Counted from the first letter of the stretch, positions 1-8,590 are shown. The stretch: 64,000 bases of DNA from Clostridiales bacterium (GCA_017964005.1 JAGCSR010000049.1:1-64000); one strand, 5' to 3'. A program made the numbers and translations. Notes: a model not told the origin generated them from the sequence alone.

Positions 1-138
1 CTACATCGTGTTCTTCAACGAGAGAAGACCTGCCTACTCTTTAAATTATCTGACTCCAAAAGAGTTCAAAGCTATCTACAGTTCCAATTGAAGGTATATA
101 TTTCTTGTTTGGGTGTCTACATTCGCTTGACTAGTGCA
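1..138 (+). mobile_element. Right end of an IS3-family (IS150-group) insertion sequence, cut by the window edge
   Basis: The window opens inside a transposase gene whose last codons are intact. About 20 bases after its stop lies a sequence that, read inward from the right, starts TGCACTAGTCAAG and fits an IS3-family terminal inverted repeat with a CA-3' tip at position 138. The left end and most of the element lie outside the window, so completeness and target duplication cannot be judged. The DNA from 139 to 221 looks like non-coding flank. Confidence 0.65.
2..91 (+). CDS. IS3-family transposase OrfB, C-terminal fragment
   Basis: Reading from base 2, the frame gives 29 residues ending in TGA at 89-91. 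They contain YIVFFNERRPAYSLNYLTP, the conserved tail of rve-type (DDE) integrases of the IS3 family, which normally reads Y-x-x-x-Y-N-x-x-R-P-H-x-x-L-x-x-x-T-P-x-x-F. The enzyme would cut and join element ends during copy-paste transposition. Only the tail is visible; the DDE catalytic residues lie upstream of the window. The adjacent terminal repeat at 111-138 supports the call. Confidence 0.75.
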   Translation, partial: YIVFFNERRPAYSLNYLTPKEFKAIYSSN

Positions 139-221
139 TTTATAGGAAAACCTTCCGTAAAACTTCTATCAAATCGAGCAAAATCTTGTTTTGGAAAAAA
201 TATAACGGATGATACGGGAAA

Positions 222-261
222 AACCGCAAAAAACAGGCTGCCTTGCAAGAAGACAGCCTGT
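222..261 (-). terminator. Intrinsic terminator of the zinc-ribbon/SPFH operon
   Basis: On the minus strand an 8-bp stem (ACAGGCTG/CAGCCTGT, 233-240 with 254-261) is followed by a T-rich tract. It lies just after the stop of the SPFH gene at 286. Confidence 0.8.
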
Positions 262-285
262 GTATATCAATAGGATACGGATCCT

Positions 286-1548
286 TTAGGATACCGGCCT
301 CGGTGCTCCGCAGTCGGGGCAGAATCTGGAATCGATACCTGTCTTGCCGCAGGAAGGGCAGTTCCATGTGGCAGCAGGGGCTGCGCCTTCTTTGCCGGAG
401 ATAACGTCTCCGACGCCTTCGCCGATCTTCTGGGATTCGCCCATGATGGGATTTAAGGCTTCTTTTGTCATGTTCATTACGCCGCCCATAGCGCCGAGAG
501 TTACACCTAAGCCTGCAATATCGCTGACCGTGCCGCCGCCTGCTGTGCCGGATCCGCCGGTGATGCCGTTCTGCATAGCTTCGAGACCGACCTGTCTTGC
601 AGTCTCGTCACGGTATGTGTAGCCCTTCATCTTCATCTCTTCAGCTTCAGCTTCTGCCTGCATCTTATATGCGTCTGCTTCTGCCTTGGCCTTGATCATG
701 AGGGCATCCGCTTCTCCCTGGGCATTAACCTGCTTGAGCTGGGCTTCCGTCTGGGCTTCAACGATCTTTCTGCCCTGTGCAGCTTCTGCTTCGGCACGCT
801 TGATCTCTTCTTCGCGGACCTTCAATGTCTTATCTGCGAACTGCTGCTTTAAGCGGACAAAGTTGGGATCGTCATCGGGGGTTACGATGGATGTGACATA
901 GAACTCCGGCATGAACAGGCCGTATTCTACGAGGGTCTCGTTGATATCCAGCCTCAGTTTCTCGGACAGAACGTCCAGATAGGCATCGATCTCAAGGATA
1001 TTAAGGTTTTCTTCCTTGATGATGCGGGCAAGATTGGACTTAACACGGTTGATGATCAAAGCCTTGAACATGGAATTGCCATAGGAAAGACCGTCGCCTG
1101 CAACCTCGTTCTGAATGAGTCCTTCTGTGGTGCCTACGAGTTTTACGATAAGCTGGCGCGAGTCTACGACTCTTAAGTTGAAGTTGCCGGATGCGCCGAT
1201 CTCCACATTAAGTCCTGATGCGGGATCGAAAAGCCTGACCTTGCTGTCAGTGCCCCACTTGATACCCATTTGGGTAACCATGTTGATGAAGTAGATCTCG
1301 GCATGGAAAACATTCTCTCCGCCGGTTCCCAGCTGCATCAGGTCACGGACCAGAGGGATATTATTGGTTACGAGGGTATGCCTTCCTGCGGTAAACAGGT
1401 CCAGCGCCTTGCCGTCACGGAAGAACAGGGCTTCCTGGGACTCATGGACTATGAGCTGGGATCCGATCGTGAAGTCCTCATTGGGGTGCTTGTGAGCCAA
1501 TACCTCATTACTGCCTTCGTACTTGATTACACTAATAGCTTCTACCAT
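286..1548 (-). CDS. SPFH/band 7 family protein with C-terminal zinc ribbon (YdjI-like)
   Basis: A 420-residue protein. Residues about 20-230 form an SPFH (band 7, virion-core-like) domain. A long A/E/K-rich stretch at about 235-310 (repeated AEAEA, QAEAEAEE) is typical of the coiled coil that drives SPFH oligomerisation. A glycine-rich segment follows, and the end is a zinc ribbon with two CxxC pairs (CPSCG and CPDCG, about 396-414). There is no signal peptide or clear membrane helix, so it is probably a cytoplasmic membrane-surface scaffold. SPFH proteins of this type (B. subtilis YdjI) are linked to membrane stress, but the exact role is unknown. It is second in an operon, 18 bases after a zinc-ribbon membrane protein, and a terminator follows. 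Confidence 0.8.
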   Translation of the reverse strand: MVEAISVIKYEGSNEVLAHKHPNEDFTIGSQLIVHESQEALFFRDGKALDLFTAGRHTLVTNNIPLVRDLMQLGTGGENVFHAEIYFINMVTQMGIKWGTDSKVRLFDPASGLNVEIGASGNFNLRVVDSRQLIVKLVGTTEGLIQNEVAGDGLSYGNSMFKALIINRVKSNLARIIKEENLNILEIDAYLDVLSEKLRLDINETLVEYGLFMPEFYVTSIVTPDDDPNFVRLKQQFADKTLKVREEEIKRAEAEAAQGRKIVEAQTEAQLKQVNAQGEADALMIKAKAEADAYKMQAEAEAEEMKMKGYTYRDETARQVGLEAMQNGITGGSGTAGGGTVSDIAGLGVTLGAMGGVMNMTKEALNPIMGESQKIGEGVGDVISGKEGAAPAATWNCPSCGKTGIDSRFCPDCGAPRPVS

Positions 1549-1566
1549 TTTGGATTCTTTCCTTTC

Positions 1567-2382
1567 TTAGTTTTTTTGTTCGGTCAATATCGCAAATAAG
1601 ACAAATAACACTATGGGGATCCCGACGGCGATGATCGCGGAAGGGACAACTCCTATATGGAATACATATGCGAGGATCATGAAAAGGATCAGGGGAGCCG
1701 CGCACAGGAAAGATATTATCTTGATGATTATGGACGGTATCCCGCCACGGTATAAGACATACCCAAGGCCTGCGGAGCAGACGAGGAATATGGGGATAAC
1801 GGCACCAAGGGGCATCCCCAGTTTCTCTTTAAGGAATATGGCCAGGATGGCAGGGAGGATGAGACTGAATACGACAGCCCAGGGGATACCTTTCCTGCGT
1901 TCTTCGATGATCTTGGCTTTGCACTGTTCTATGAGACTGTCGGAATCCTTGTATCCCGGAATCTTCTTGAATTCGTCTACGGCAGAGTCGTAAGAGGCTC
2001 TTCTCATATTATCCTTGCCACGGATGTAGGAAGCCAGACGGCCGGCTTCTTCGCGGCCTTCATTGCAGATCTTAAGAAGGTCTGCGGATACTGCGTCGTT
2101 TATCTTTCCGCATTCCGATATGGCAGTCCTGTACATAAGGTTCGCTTCGTTGGTAGCCGCAACCGTAGAGGCAGTGTTAAGGGTGTCTCTTGCTTTGTTG
2201 ATGCCGGTTATTATGCGCGAATATTTGGAATAGTCGGGGATGAGGTCTTCGATGGACCATCTGTTGCCGCAGTGAGCGCAGACAGATGCTCCCGCGAGAT
2301 AATCGTTAAAGATATCTCCGCCGCAGATCTTGCATTTGAGTGTAATGGGCGCAGCTTGATTCATGTCGTCCTTATTCTGCAT
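1567..2382 (-). CDS. Zinc-ribbon membrane protein of unknown function
   Basis: From the ATG at 2382 this is a 271-residue protein (MQNKDDMNQ...). An upstream in-frame ATG at 2433 is unlikely because a promoter -10 box overlaps it; the ATG at 2364 is an alternative. The N-terminus has a zinc ribbon (CKICG ... CAHCG), a helical region follows, and the C-terminal third has about four hydrophobic segments. I do not recognise a named family. Pairing with an SPFH protein that also carries a zinc ribbon suggests the two act together at the membrane, as with YdjI-type proteins and partners. That partnership is inference from the operon. Confidence 0.75.
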   Translation of the reverse strand: MQNKDDMNQAAPITLKCKICGGDIFNDYLAGASVCAHCGNRWSIEDLIPDYSKYSRIITGINKARDTLNTASTVAATNEANLMYRTAISECGKINDAVSADLLKICNEGREEAGRLASYIRGKDNMRRASYDSAVDEFKKIPGYKDSDSLIEQCKAKIIEERRKGIPWAVVFSLILPAILAIFLKEKLGMPLGAVIPIFLVCSAGLGYVLYRGGIPSIIIKIISFLCAAPLILFMILAYVFHIGVVPSAIIAVGIPIVLFVLFAILTEQKN

Positions 2383-2424
2383 CTCGAACCTGCTTTCTGA
2401 TCTTTTGAACGTGCATACTCGAAA

Positions 2425-2453
2425 ATTATACATTTTTTTTGCACAAACCGCAA
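2425..2453 (-). promoter_or_regulatory. Sigma-A-type promoter of the zinc-ribbon/SPFH operon
   Basis: On the minus strand TTGCGG (2448-2453) is separated by 17 bases from a perfect TATAAT (2425-2430). The -10 box overlaps a possible upstream ATG, so the real start lies further in. The predicted leader is about 36 bases to the ATG at 2382. Confidence 0.65.
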
Positions 2454-2484
2454 AAGAAAGGGACTGTCCGCTTGTGACAGTCCC
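2451..2484 (-). terminator. Intrinsic terminator of the xylanase gene
   Basis: A 9-bp perfect stem GGGACTGTC/GACAGTCCC (2460-2468 with 2476-2484) followed on the minus strand by TTTCTTTT. It sits 27 bases after the xylanase stop and touches the next promoter. Confidence 0.85.
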
Positions 2485-2510
2485 CGATAACCCGTTCCCC
2501 CCGAAGCGGA

Positions 2511-5072
2511 TTACTTAACAAGGTTTATAGTTCCGAACACTTCAGGGTTCTGATAACCCGTGCCGGTGTCGTCGGCCCAACTTATTGTTCCGAGACGGGA
2601 TCCTGAAGAGCCTGCATCGTTTACCTGAAGTTCGAGTCCGACCGAAGTTCCTTCCTCAGGCTTGATGTCAGTCCACTTGAAGGATGCTTCCACGATGTAG
2701 CCGTCATCGGTGAGCTTGACCTTGGACTTCATGTTCTCTTCAAGACATTTGTCTCCGTTGAAACTTAAGAAGTTCTCATAACTTATGCGGTACTGCTTGT
2801 CGTCAGGCTCGTAACCTCCGGCTTTGCTGTTGTTCTCGTCGATGAAGACCTCGATGGAATCCTGTTCCCATGCGTTCTCGTTATCTTTGTTGAGGACATC
2901 GTCCTTAACATCGAAAAGTACATAGAGATTGTCCTTATCCCACAGGAGCTTGGCCGTGCCTGTGCACTTGGCTCCGAGAACGATCTCGAGCGGTACTTCC
3001 GGGGCATCCTTCCATGCATCGTCTATCTTGCCGTCAACTTTGACAGTTCCTTTCTTTACATCCATGGTGGGACGTTCCATCTTCTTGATGTCGAAGTTGA
3101 GCTTGGAAGGATCCGTGAAAGCCCAGTAAGAAAGCTTCGCCTGATATCTTCCGTCGAAGAGCAGCGGATACTGGGTTGTAGCACCGTTTGCGGCGCCGCC
3201 TACATTGTTGGAGGACTGAAGCCATGAATGGGGATCGATAACACCCCATACGGTGATGCCGGAGATATCTACTCCATCCTCGGCATCCAGGTTCTTCAGG
3301 ACTTCGTACATCTGATTGATATAGACGGCCTGAAGGTTGTATTCTTCGGGAAGCTTCTCCTTGGAACCGTCAAATCCTGCCGAGGTCTTTACGTCGAATT
3401 CGGTGAGCATGACTTTGTCAACGACCTTGGCATATTCTCTTGCACAGGCTTCGATCTGGGACGGGGAAGGAGAGTTCACGGTATAGTGTCCCTGCATTCC
3501 GAATCCGTCGATCCTGGTGCCTTCCACAGCCTTGACATCCTTGATGAGCTTGACGATGCCTTCACACTTTTTGGTGTTGCATTCGTTGTAGTCGTTATAG
3601 TAGAGCTCAAGGGAAGAAGGAGCATACTTATTGGCAAACTTGAACGCGTTGATGATGAATTCGTTGCTGCCGTATACCTTCCACCAGGAGGACTTGCTCC
3701 CGTGAGTCGCGTCGGTAAGCTTATCGGATCCGGGTTCCTCGTGAGTCCTGTAAGTATTGGTATTGTCGCTTATTGCTTCGTTTACTACATCCCAGCCGTA
3801 GAACATATCCTTATACTTGCTGTCGGGACCCGTGTAGTATTCCATCATGGATTTGATGTACCATTCCAGACGCTTATTCATCTCGTCTTTGGATACATAG
3901 TCCTTGGCGGCACTGTAGTCTTCGTGGAAGAACCATTCGGGTGTCTGTGAATGCCACAAAAGAACGTGACCTCTGACCTTGATCTGTTTATCCGGATTTG
4001 CGCTGTTCCATTCTGAGATCTTATCGAGGATAGCGTCTGCGCGGGTGTGGTCCAGGACAGGGACTGTCATGGTCTCTCCGTTCAGTTCCGCATCCTCGAG
4101 CTTGCCTACGGAATTGTTGTTATAGCCGAACATTGCATCGGGCTTGAGTTCGTTGCCGATGGTTATGGCATTGAAGTGTTTGGTGACTATCTGCATCAGT
4201 TTTTCGTCGGACAGTTCGGACTGAACGATGGATACGCCGCAGACCGCGTCTTTGCCGAGACCTTGTTCGGATGCAACTGCGGATGAAAGATCCGGGATAT
4301 CTGTCTCGACCTCGGCGGGACCTGCTTCTTCCTCGGACTTGTCGGGAGCAAGGATAAGGCCTGCGATATAGTAGTCGCCCTTAACGCATGTTCCGCTGCC
4401 GTAATCTGTGCCCTGTTCGATTATACGGATAACTGCTTTGTCGAGATTGCCGCTCCATTGGGGAGTAAAGGTTCCTGCGAACCTCATCCATTCTCCCGCC
4501 TTGAGCTGCTGGCTGGAAGCGCCGGTGATCTCGGAAGAATAAGAGCCGAGATAATTGGTCTGGCCGTCGACTGTCAGGTAAGGCGCAAAGTCTATCTGGC
4601 ACTGCTCGGAAGGAGCACCTTCATAATCGGATGAAAGCTTTGCGTAGAATTCATAGTTGTATGTTACGCCGTTTTGAATATCAGATGTTACGTCCTGGGC
4701 AAAGCAGTCGTAAGGAGACGAGGAAGCAGGATCCCTGTCGATCACGCCGTAGTTCGGATAAAGGTCTGAGGCTTCATTGGCATCGCTTCCTGCCGATATC
4801 TTGGAACTTCCGCATTCTATTGCAAACATGCTGATATCAGTATCTTCGAAAAAGCCGTTCCTGATGATCGTTCCTTCAGAAGATACATCGCTTTGAACAG
4901 GCGGCATCGTCCAGAGTTCTTCTTCCTCTTCAGTTGTTGTCTGTTCAGTGCTTTCCGCAGAAGATGTTGCGGAACTGCTCTCGGCGGGGATGTTTCCGCT
5001 GCATGCAGCAACGGACATGAGCATGCCTGTGGCAAGAGTGCAGCTTATGACACTTTTAACCTTAATATTCAT
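2511..5072 (-). CDS. Secreted GH10 endo-1,4-beta-xylanase lipoprotein with CBM4/9- and CBM9-like modules
   Basis: Cuts beta-1,4-xylan backbones outside the cell. The start is the ATG at 5072 (MNIKVKSV), 5 bases after GGAGG, giving 853 residues; an upstream in-frame ATG lacks this site. A lipoprotein signal ends at Cys24 (SVAAC). After an S/T/E-rich linker comes a CBM4/9- or CBM22-like module (about 66-245), then the GH10 barrel (about 272-660), then a CBM9-like module (about 668-853). GH10 landmarks: GHVLLWHSQTPEWF (368-381), acid/base Glu432 in WDVVNEA and nucleophile Glu558 in LTEFD. Both catalytic residues are present, so activity is expected. The gene is monocistronic, divergent from rho, with its own terminator. 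It probably feeds the pentose locus at 12.5-25 kb. Confidence 0.93.
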   Translation of the reverse strand: MNIKVKSVISCTLATGMLMSVAACSGNIPAESSSATSSAESTEQTTTEEEEELWTMPPVQSDVSSEGTIIRNGFFEDTDISMFAIECGSSKISAGSDANEASDLYPNYGVIDRDPASSSPYDCFAQDVTSDIQNGVTYNYEFYAKLSSDYEGAPSEQCQIDFAPYLTVDGQTNYLGSYSSEITGASSQQLKAGEWMRFAGTFTPQWSGNLDKAVIRIIEQGTDYGSGTCVKGDYYIAGLILAPDKSEEEAGPAEVETDIPDLSSAVASEQGLGKDAVCGVSIVQSELSDEKLMQIVTKHFNAITIGNELKPDAMFGYNNNSVGKLEDAELNGETMTVPVLDHTRADAILDKISEWNSANPDKQIKVRGHVLLWHSQTPEWFFHEDYSAAKDYVSKDEMNKRLEWYIKSMMEYYTGPDSKYKDMFYGWDVVNEAISDNTNTYRTHEEPGSDKLTDATHGSKSSWWKVYGSNEFIINAFKFANKYAPSSLELYYNDYNECNTKKCEGIVKLIKDVKAVEGTRIDGFGMQGHYTVNSPSPSQIEACAREYAKVVDKVMLTEFDVKTSAGFDGSKEKLPEEYNLQAVYINQMYEVLKNLDAEDGVDISGITVWGVIDPHSWLQSSNNVGGAANGATTQYPLLFDGRYQAKLSYWAFTDPSKLNFDIKKMERPTMDVKKGTVKVDGKIDDAWKDAPEVPLEIVLGAKCTGTAKLLWDKDNLYVLFDVKDDVLNKDNENAWEQDSIEVFIDENNSKAGGYEPDDKQYRISYENFLSFNGDKCLEENMKSKVKLTDDGYIVEASFKWTDIKPEEGTSVGLELQVNDAGSSGSRLGTISWADDTGTGYQNPEVFGTINLVK

Positions 5073-5171
5073 AACGGCCTCCATGGAAGAAAAATATATT
5101 ACACATATAATATAAACCACAGCGCATCCCCGAAAAACCGACAAATTCTAGCATTTGACCTGTCATTTTAT

Positions 5172-5200
5172 TTGACAATATACAAATGTAATGTTAAAGT
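5172..5200 (+). promoter_or_regulatory. Candidate promoter of rho
   Basis: Perfect TTGACA (5172-5177), 17-base spacer, TAAAGT (5195-5200). It gives a leader of roughly 115 bases to the rho ATG. The leader holds a small hairpin (CCGC...GCGG near 5258-5271) that could matter for rho control. Confidence 0.45.
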
Positions 5201-5323
5201 TTGCTTGTTTACGAGAATAAGGTAATTCCCGATATATTGAATCTTAGGCTTTTCGGTCCGCTTTTGTGCGGGCAAGATACGCAGAGAATTTGATAATTTT
5301 ACCCACCGAAGAAGAGGTTTATT

Positions 5324-7156
5324 ATGGACGAGTATGAGAATATTATGAGCAAGTCCACGGATGATCTGAGACAGATCGCGCTGGCTTTCGGAGATTTCAG
5401 TCCGGAAGAGGTGGTGGACAAATCAAGAGAAGAACTAATCGCCAAGATTACCGGAGCTCAGGCTCATAAGGCTCCTGCTGCAGAAGATGCCGGGAAGAAT
5501 GACGATGCAGTTTCCGAAGAAACTGCGCCGGAACCGGCTCCCAAGAAGCGCGGAAGACCTGCCAAGGCCAAGAAAGCCGAGGAAGGCGAGAAGAAAGAGA
5601 CAAAGAAGCGCAGCAAGAAAACAGCTGCCGATAAATCCAAAGAAAAGGAAGAGGCACAAGAAGAGCCTTCCGGGAATGCCCAGGTTACCGTAGAAGAAGC
5701 GATCGCCGAAGCCCAGGTCCCTCAGGAGGAAGAAAAGCCCCAGCCCAAGAAGCGCGGCAGGAAGACTAAGGCTCAGAAGGCCGAGGAAACTGCTGAGAAG
5801 ATGGATGAAGCAGCCGAACAGCAGGAGAAGGCGGCCGCCGCAGAACCTGCTGAGAAGCAGCCTATAAAGTCGAAGAAGAGAAGACTTTCTTTCGGTCCCG
5901 ATAAGGAACTTACACAGGTAGAAGTAACTCCCGAACAGATCGCGGCAGAAGAAGAGGAGATGGCAAAGAACGGTTTTGAAGCACCGCAGCCTGTCCCCGT
6001 CGAAGATACATACAGGGAGATAGAGGGTATCCTCTCCATAGGTTCCGAGAAAAATGATTTTTGCGGGTTCGTACACACCACGAATTTCCTGCCGGGCGAA
6101 GATGATGCTTATGTCCCGGGGCAGATGATCAGAAGGTTCGGCCTGCGCAAGGGTGACCGTATCAAGGGCCTTGTAGCTCCCATAAGAGGCAAGGAGAAGT
6201 TTGCGCCCCTGCGTAAGATCACATCCGTCAACGGTTTTGTTATTCCGGAAGACGGTGATGCCTCTTTCCTCAAGAAGCGCCCCAGATTTGAAAGCCTTAC
6301 AGCTATCTATCCTAATGAGAGACTTACATTGGAGACGGAGAAAGAAGATATCTCCACGAGGATAATCGACCTGTTCTGCCCCATCGGCAAAGGCCAGAGA
6401 GGTATGGTCGTATCCCCGCCTAAGGCAGGTAAGACGATCCTGCTGCAGAAGATCGCAAATTCCATTACCGCAAATAACCCTTCCTGCAAGCTCATCGTAC
6501 TCCTTATCGATGAGCGTCCCGAGGAAGTTACGGACATGCAGAGGTCCATCAAGGGCGAGGTTGTTTATTCTACATTCGATAAGCGCCCCGAAAATCACGT
6601 TAAGGTAACAGAACTCGTATTAGAGCACGCCATGCGTATGGTGGAGAACGGTGAGGATGTGGTGATCCTCTTAGACTCCATGACACGTCTTGCAAGAGCT
6701 TATAACCTTACGATCAATCCTACGGGAAGAACATTGTCAGGCGGTCTTGATCCGGGATCCCTCTACGGCCCTAAGCGTTTCTTCGGCGCTGCCCGTAATA
6801 TCGAGGATGGCGGCTCCCTTACCATTATCGCGACTGCCCTTATCGAGACAGGCTCGAGAATGGACGAAGTCATTTTCGAGGAGTTCAAGGGAACAGGTAA
6901 CATGGAAGTCGTACTCGACAGGAAACTTGCAGACAGAAGGTGCTTCCCGGCTATCGCTGTGGATAAGTCCGGTACCAGAAGGGAAGACCTGCTCATCGAT
7001 AAGTACGACCTGGATGTCGTATGGACCGTCAGAAAGCGCATCGCCGAGGTTGATACGGTGGCAGCCACATCTGCCGTAATCGATTTCATGAAGAAGACGT
7101 CTTCCAACAGGTATTTTATCGAGTCGGCAAGGAAATCCTTTGTTGCAGACGACTGA
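5324..7156 (+). CDS. rho: Transcription termination factor Rho with long charged N-terminal insertion
   Basis: An RNA-dependent hexameric ATPase that ends transcription. The 610-residue protein is much longer than the roughly 420 of E. coli Rho. Residues 1-45 are a Rho_N-like helical domain. About 46-190 is a low-complexity K/E/A-rich region with AT-hook-like motifs such as KKRGRPAKAKK and KKRGRKTKAQK. The cold-shock-type RNA-binding domain follows (about 228-315), then the RecA-like ATPase with Walker A (PPKAGKT, about 365) and Walker B (VVILLDSMTR, about 446), and the conserved C-terminus. Clostridial and actinobacterial Rho proteins often carry such insertions, which add RNA affinity. rpmE follows, a common neighbour in Firmicutes. 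Confidence 0.96.
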   Translation: MDEYENIMSKSTDDLRQIALAFGDFSPEEVVDKSREELIAKITGAQAHKAPAAEDAGKNDDAVSEETAPEPAPKKRGRPAKAKKAEEGEKKETKKRSKKTAADKSKEKEEAQEEPSGNAQVTVEEAIAEAQVPQEEEKPQPKKRGRKTKAQKAEETAEKMDEAAEQQEKAAAAEPAEKQPIKSKKRRLSFGPDKELTQVEVTPEQIAAEEEEMAKNGFEAPQPVPVEDTYREIEGILSIGSEKNDFCGFVHTTNFLPGEDDAYVPGQMIRRFGLRKGDRIKGLVAPIRGKEKFAPLRKITSVNGFVIPEDGDASFLKKRPRFESLTAIYPNERLTLETEKEDISTRIIDLFCPIGKGQRGMVVSPPKAGKTILLQKIANSITANNPSCKLIVLLIDERPEEVTDMQRSIKGEVVYSTFDKRPENHVKVTELVLEHAMRMVENGEDVVILLDSMTRLARAYNLTINPTGRTLSGGLDPGSLYGPKRFFGAARNIEDGGSLTIIATALIETGSRMDEVIFEEFKGTGNMEVVLDRKLADRRCFPAIAVDKSGTRREDLLIDKYDLDVVWTVRKRIAEVDTVAATSAVIDFMKKTSSNRYFIESARKSFVADD

Positions 7157-7159
7157 CAG

Positions 7160-7188
7160 TTGACAAGAGGGATATATTAAAGTAATAT
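7160..7188 (+). promoter_or_regulatory. Promoter of rpmE
   Basis: Perfect TTGACA (7160-7165), 17-base spacer, TAATAT (7183-7188), starting 4 bases after the rho stop. It overlaps an AT-rich dyad (GGGATATATTA/TAATATATTTCCC). Confidence 0.5.
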
Positions 7189-7212
7189 ATTTCCCGCTAA
7201 CACGAAAATCCG

Positions 7213-7246
7213 GTATGACATACGTATAAAGGATTACGCGTCATAT
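7213..7246 (+). promoter_or_regulatory. Hairpin in the rpmE leader, possible L31 autoregulatory element
   Basis: GTATGAC (7213-7219) pairs with GTCATAT (7240-7246), with further ACGT/ACGC pairing inside. It ends about 10 bases before the ribosome binding site. L31 leader structures have been predicted in Firmicutes, but I cannot match this one to a consensus by eye. Confidence 0.35.
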
Positions 7247-7268
7247 CTTTGATTGAGAGGTGAAAAGA

Positions 7269-7469
7269 ATGAAGTCAGACATCCATCCCAAAGCCCAGCT
7301 GGTTACAGTCCGTTGTGCTTGCGGTGAGACATTTGAGACATGGTCCACGAAGCCTGAGCTCCGTGTCGACATCTGCTCCAAGTGCCACCCTTTCTACACA
7401 GGCAAGCAGAAGCTCGTTGATACAGGCGGACGCGTTGATAAGTTCAACAAGCGTATGGGCAAATCTTGA
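7269..7469 (+). CDS. rpmE: 50S ribosomal protein L31
   Basis: A 66-residue protein of the large ribosomal subunit (bL31). The start is the ATG at 7269 (MKSDIHP), 6-8 bases after GAGAGGTG; a GTG nine bases upstream would lie inside that site. It keeps the four zinc-binding cysteines (CACG and CSKC), so it is the zinc-containing C+ form, replaced in some bacteria by a zinc-free paralog under zinc starvation. The ends HPxAQ and HPFYTGKQK are typical. It follows rho with its own promoter and has a terminator after it. Confidence 0.95.
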   Translation: MKSDIHPKAQLVTVRCACGETFETWSTKPELRVDICSKCHPFYTGKQKLVDTGGRVDKFNKRMGKS

Positions 7470-7490
7470 TGATATCAATGTGATCAAGAC

Positions 7491-7532
7491 GGGGCTATCT
7501 CCAGTTTGTGAGGTAGCCCTTTTCATTTTTTG
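7491..7532 (+). terminator. Intrinsic terminator after rpmE
   Basis: A 10-bp stem GGGCTATCTC/GAGGTAGCCC (7492-7501 with 7510-7519, one G-U pair) followed by TTTTCATTTTTTG. Confidence 0.88.
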
Positions 7533-7573
7533 TCTTTTGAGGAGAAAAGGGAGCAATCGTCCCGCCAGTCATA

Positions 7574-7579
7574 TATAAT
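7574..7579 (+). promoter_or_regulatory. -10 box six bases before the lipid kinase start
   Basis: A perfect TATAAT ends six bases before the ATG at 7586 with no Shine-Dalgarno sequence between them. Transcription would begin at or next to the ATG, giving a leaderless mRNA. No good -35 box is seen at 16-18 bases. Confidence 0.5.
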
Positions 7580-7585
7580 AGTCCT

Positions 7586-8590
7586 ATGATCAGTAAATTC
7601 GTCTTTATAGTTAACAGCAAAGCAAGGCAGAAGGAGTTTGAGGCGTTTATCGCAATGCTCAACTCCATGTCCAGGACCCACACGGATGTCATCGAGATAA
7701 GGCAGACCGAGTATGCGGGTCATGCTGTTGAGATCGCAAAAGAGGTTGCTTCGCGCTTCGAAGGGAAGCCTGAAGAAGAATGTGACACCGTGGTGGTCGC
7801 AACAGGCGGTGACGGTACGATCCACGAGATCGCCAATGCCCTTGCGGGAACCTTTGTCCCCATGGGGATACTGCCTCTCGGCACGGGCAACGATTTCTCG
7901 AGAACTGTCATGGACGAATCCCACAGGTCCAATAAGGAGCTTTGCGTGTCCGATATCCTTACGGGGAACATAAGGATCGGCAGCTGTGACCTTATCAAGG
8001 TTGAATCCTATGATACTCACGGCACTCTTATCCCCGAATGTTCCGCCTGGTGCAACAATGTTGCCTCCATAGGCTTTGATACCGATGTACAGGCCATGGC
8101 CAAAGCCAAGGTCGCAAAGAATCCCAAGTCCAAACTGGTCCGCAATACCGCCTACATGACTTCGGCTTTGACATTGCTGTTCGGAGACCGGGGTCACGAG
8201 CTGATATATACATCAAACCGAGCTGACGGGAAGCCGGCAAAGTCCGAGCATGACAGATATACCATGGTAACCGTCTGTAACGGCGGTTACTACGGTGACG
8301 GCTTCCATCCGGCGCCCAGAGCCCGCGTCAGCGACGGACTTATGGACATAAGTGCCATCCGCGATGTGCCCCTGATCCGCGCTATGGGTCTTCTGGGCAG
8401 CTACAAGAACGGCAAGCATGAGAAGTCGTCTGCGGCGGACTGCTTCCAGTGTACGAAGATCACGGTCGAAGCCCCTCATGACAAAGTCCTTCTGGGAAAT
8501 TACGACGGCGAGGACTTCTCGGGCAACAGGATCGTATTTACTCTCGTTCCCGGCAGTCTGAGGCTTATGTACTACGGCAAACAGGGCTGA
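7586..8590 (+). CDS. Diacylglycerol/lipid kinase family protein (DagK/YegS type)
   Basis: Phosphorylates diacylglycerol or a related lipid with ATP, recycling lipid from membrane and teichoic acid synthesis. The 334-residue protein has the family's start (FIVNSKA), the nucleotide-binding GGDGT motif (about 74-78), PLGTGNDF (about 97-104) and the C-terminal beta-sandwich ending near GSLRLMYYGKQG. The family's N-terminal strand begins immediately at this ATG, so the start is right even though no ribosome binding site precedes it. It appears to be translated from a leaderless message. It stands alone between the rpmE terminator and the surface protein gene. Lipid specificity cannot be read from the sequence. 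Confidence 0.88.
   Translation: MISKFVFIVNSKARQKEFEAFIAMLNSMSRTHTDVIEIRQTEYAGHAVEIAKEVASRFEGKPEEECDTVVVATGGDGTIHEIANALAGTFVPMGILPLGTGNDFSRTVMDESHRSNKELCVSDILTGNIRIGSCDLIKVESYDTHGTLIPECSAWCNNVASIGFDTDVQAMAKAKVAKNPKSKLVRNTAYMTSALTLLFGDRGHELIYTSNRADGKPAKSEHDRYTMVTVCNGGYYGDGFHPAPRARVSDGLMDISAIRDVPLIRAMGLLGSYKNGKHEKSSAADCFQCTKITVEAPHDKVLLGNYDGEDFSGNRIVFTLVPGSLRLMYYGKQG

Noticed and set aside
2383..2433. Upstream ATG at 2433 as the start of the zinc-ribbon membrane protein
   Set aside because: The TATAAT box at 2425-2430 overlaps this codon, so it would not be in the mRNA.
5258..5275. 13-base sequence CTTTTGTGCGGGC shared by the rho leader and the cysS leader
   Set aside because: A shared 13-mer is expected many times by chance in 64 kb, and the flanks differ.
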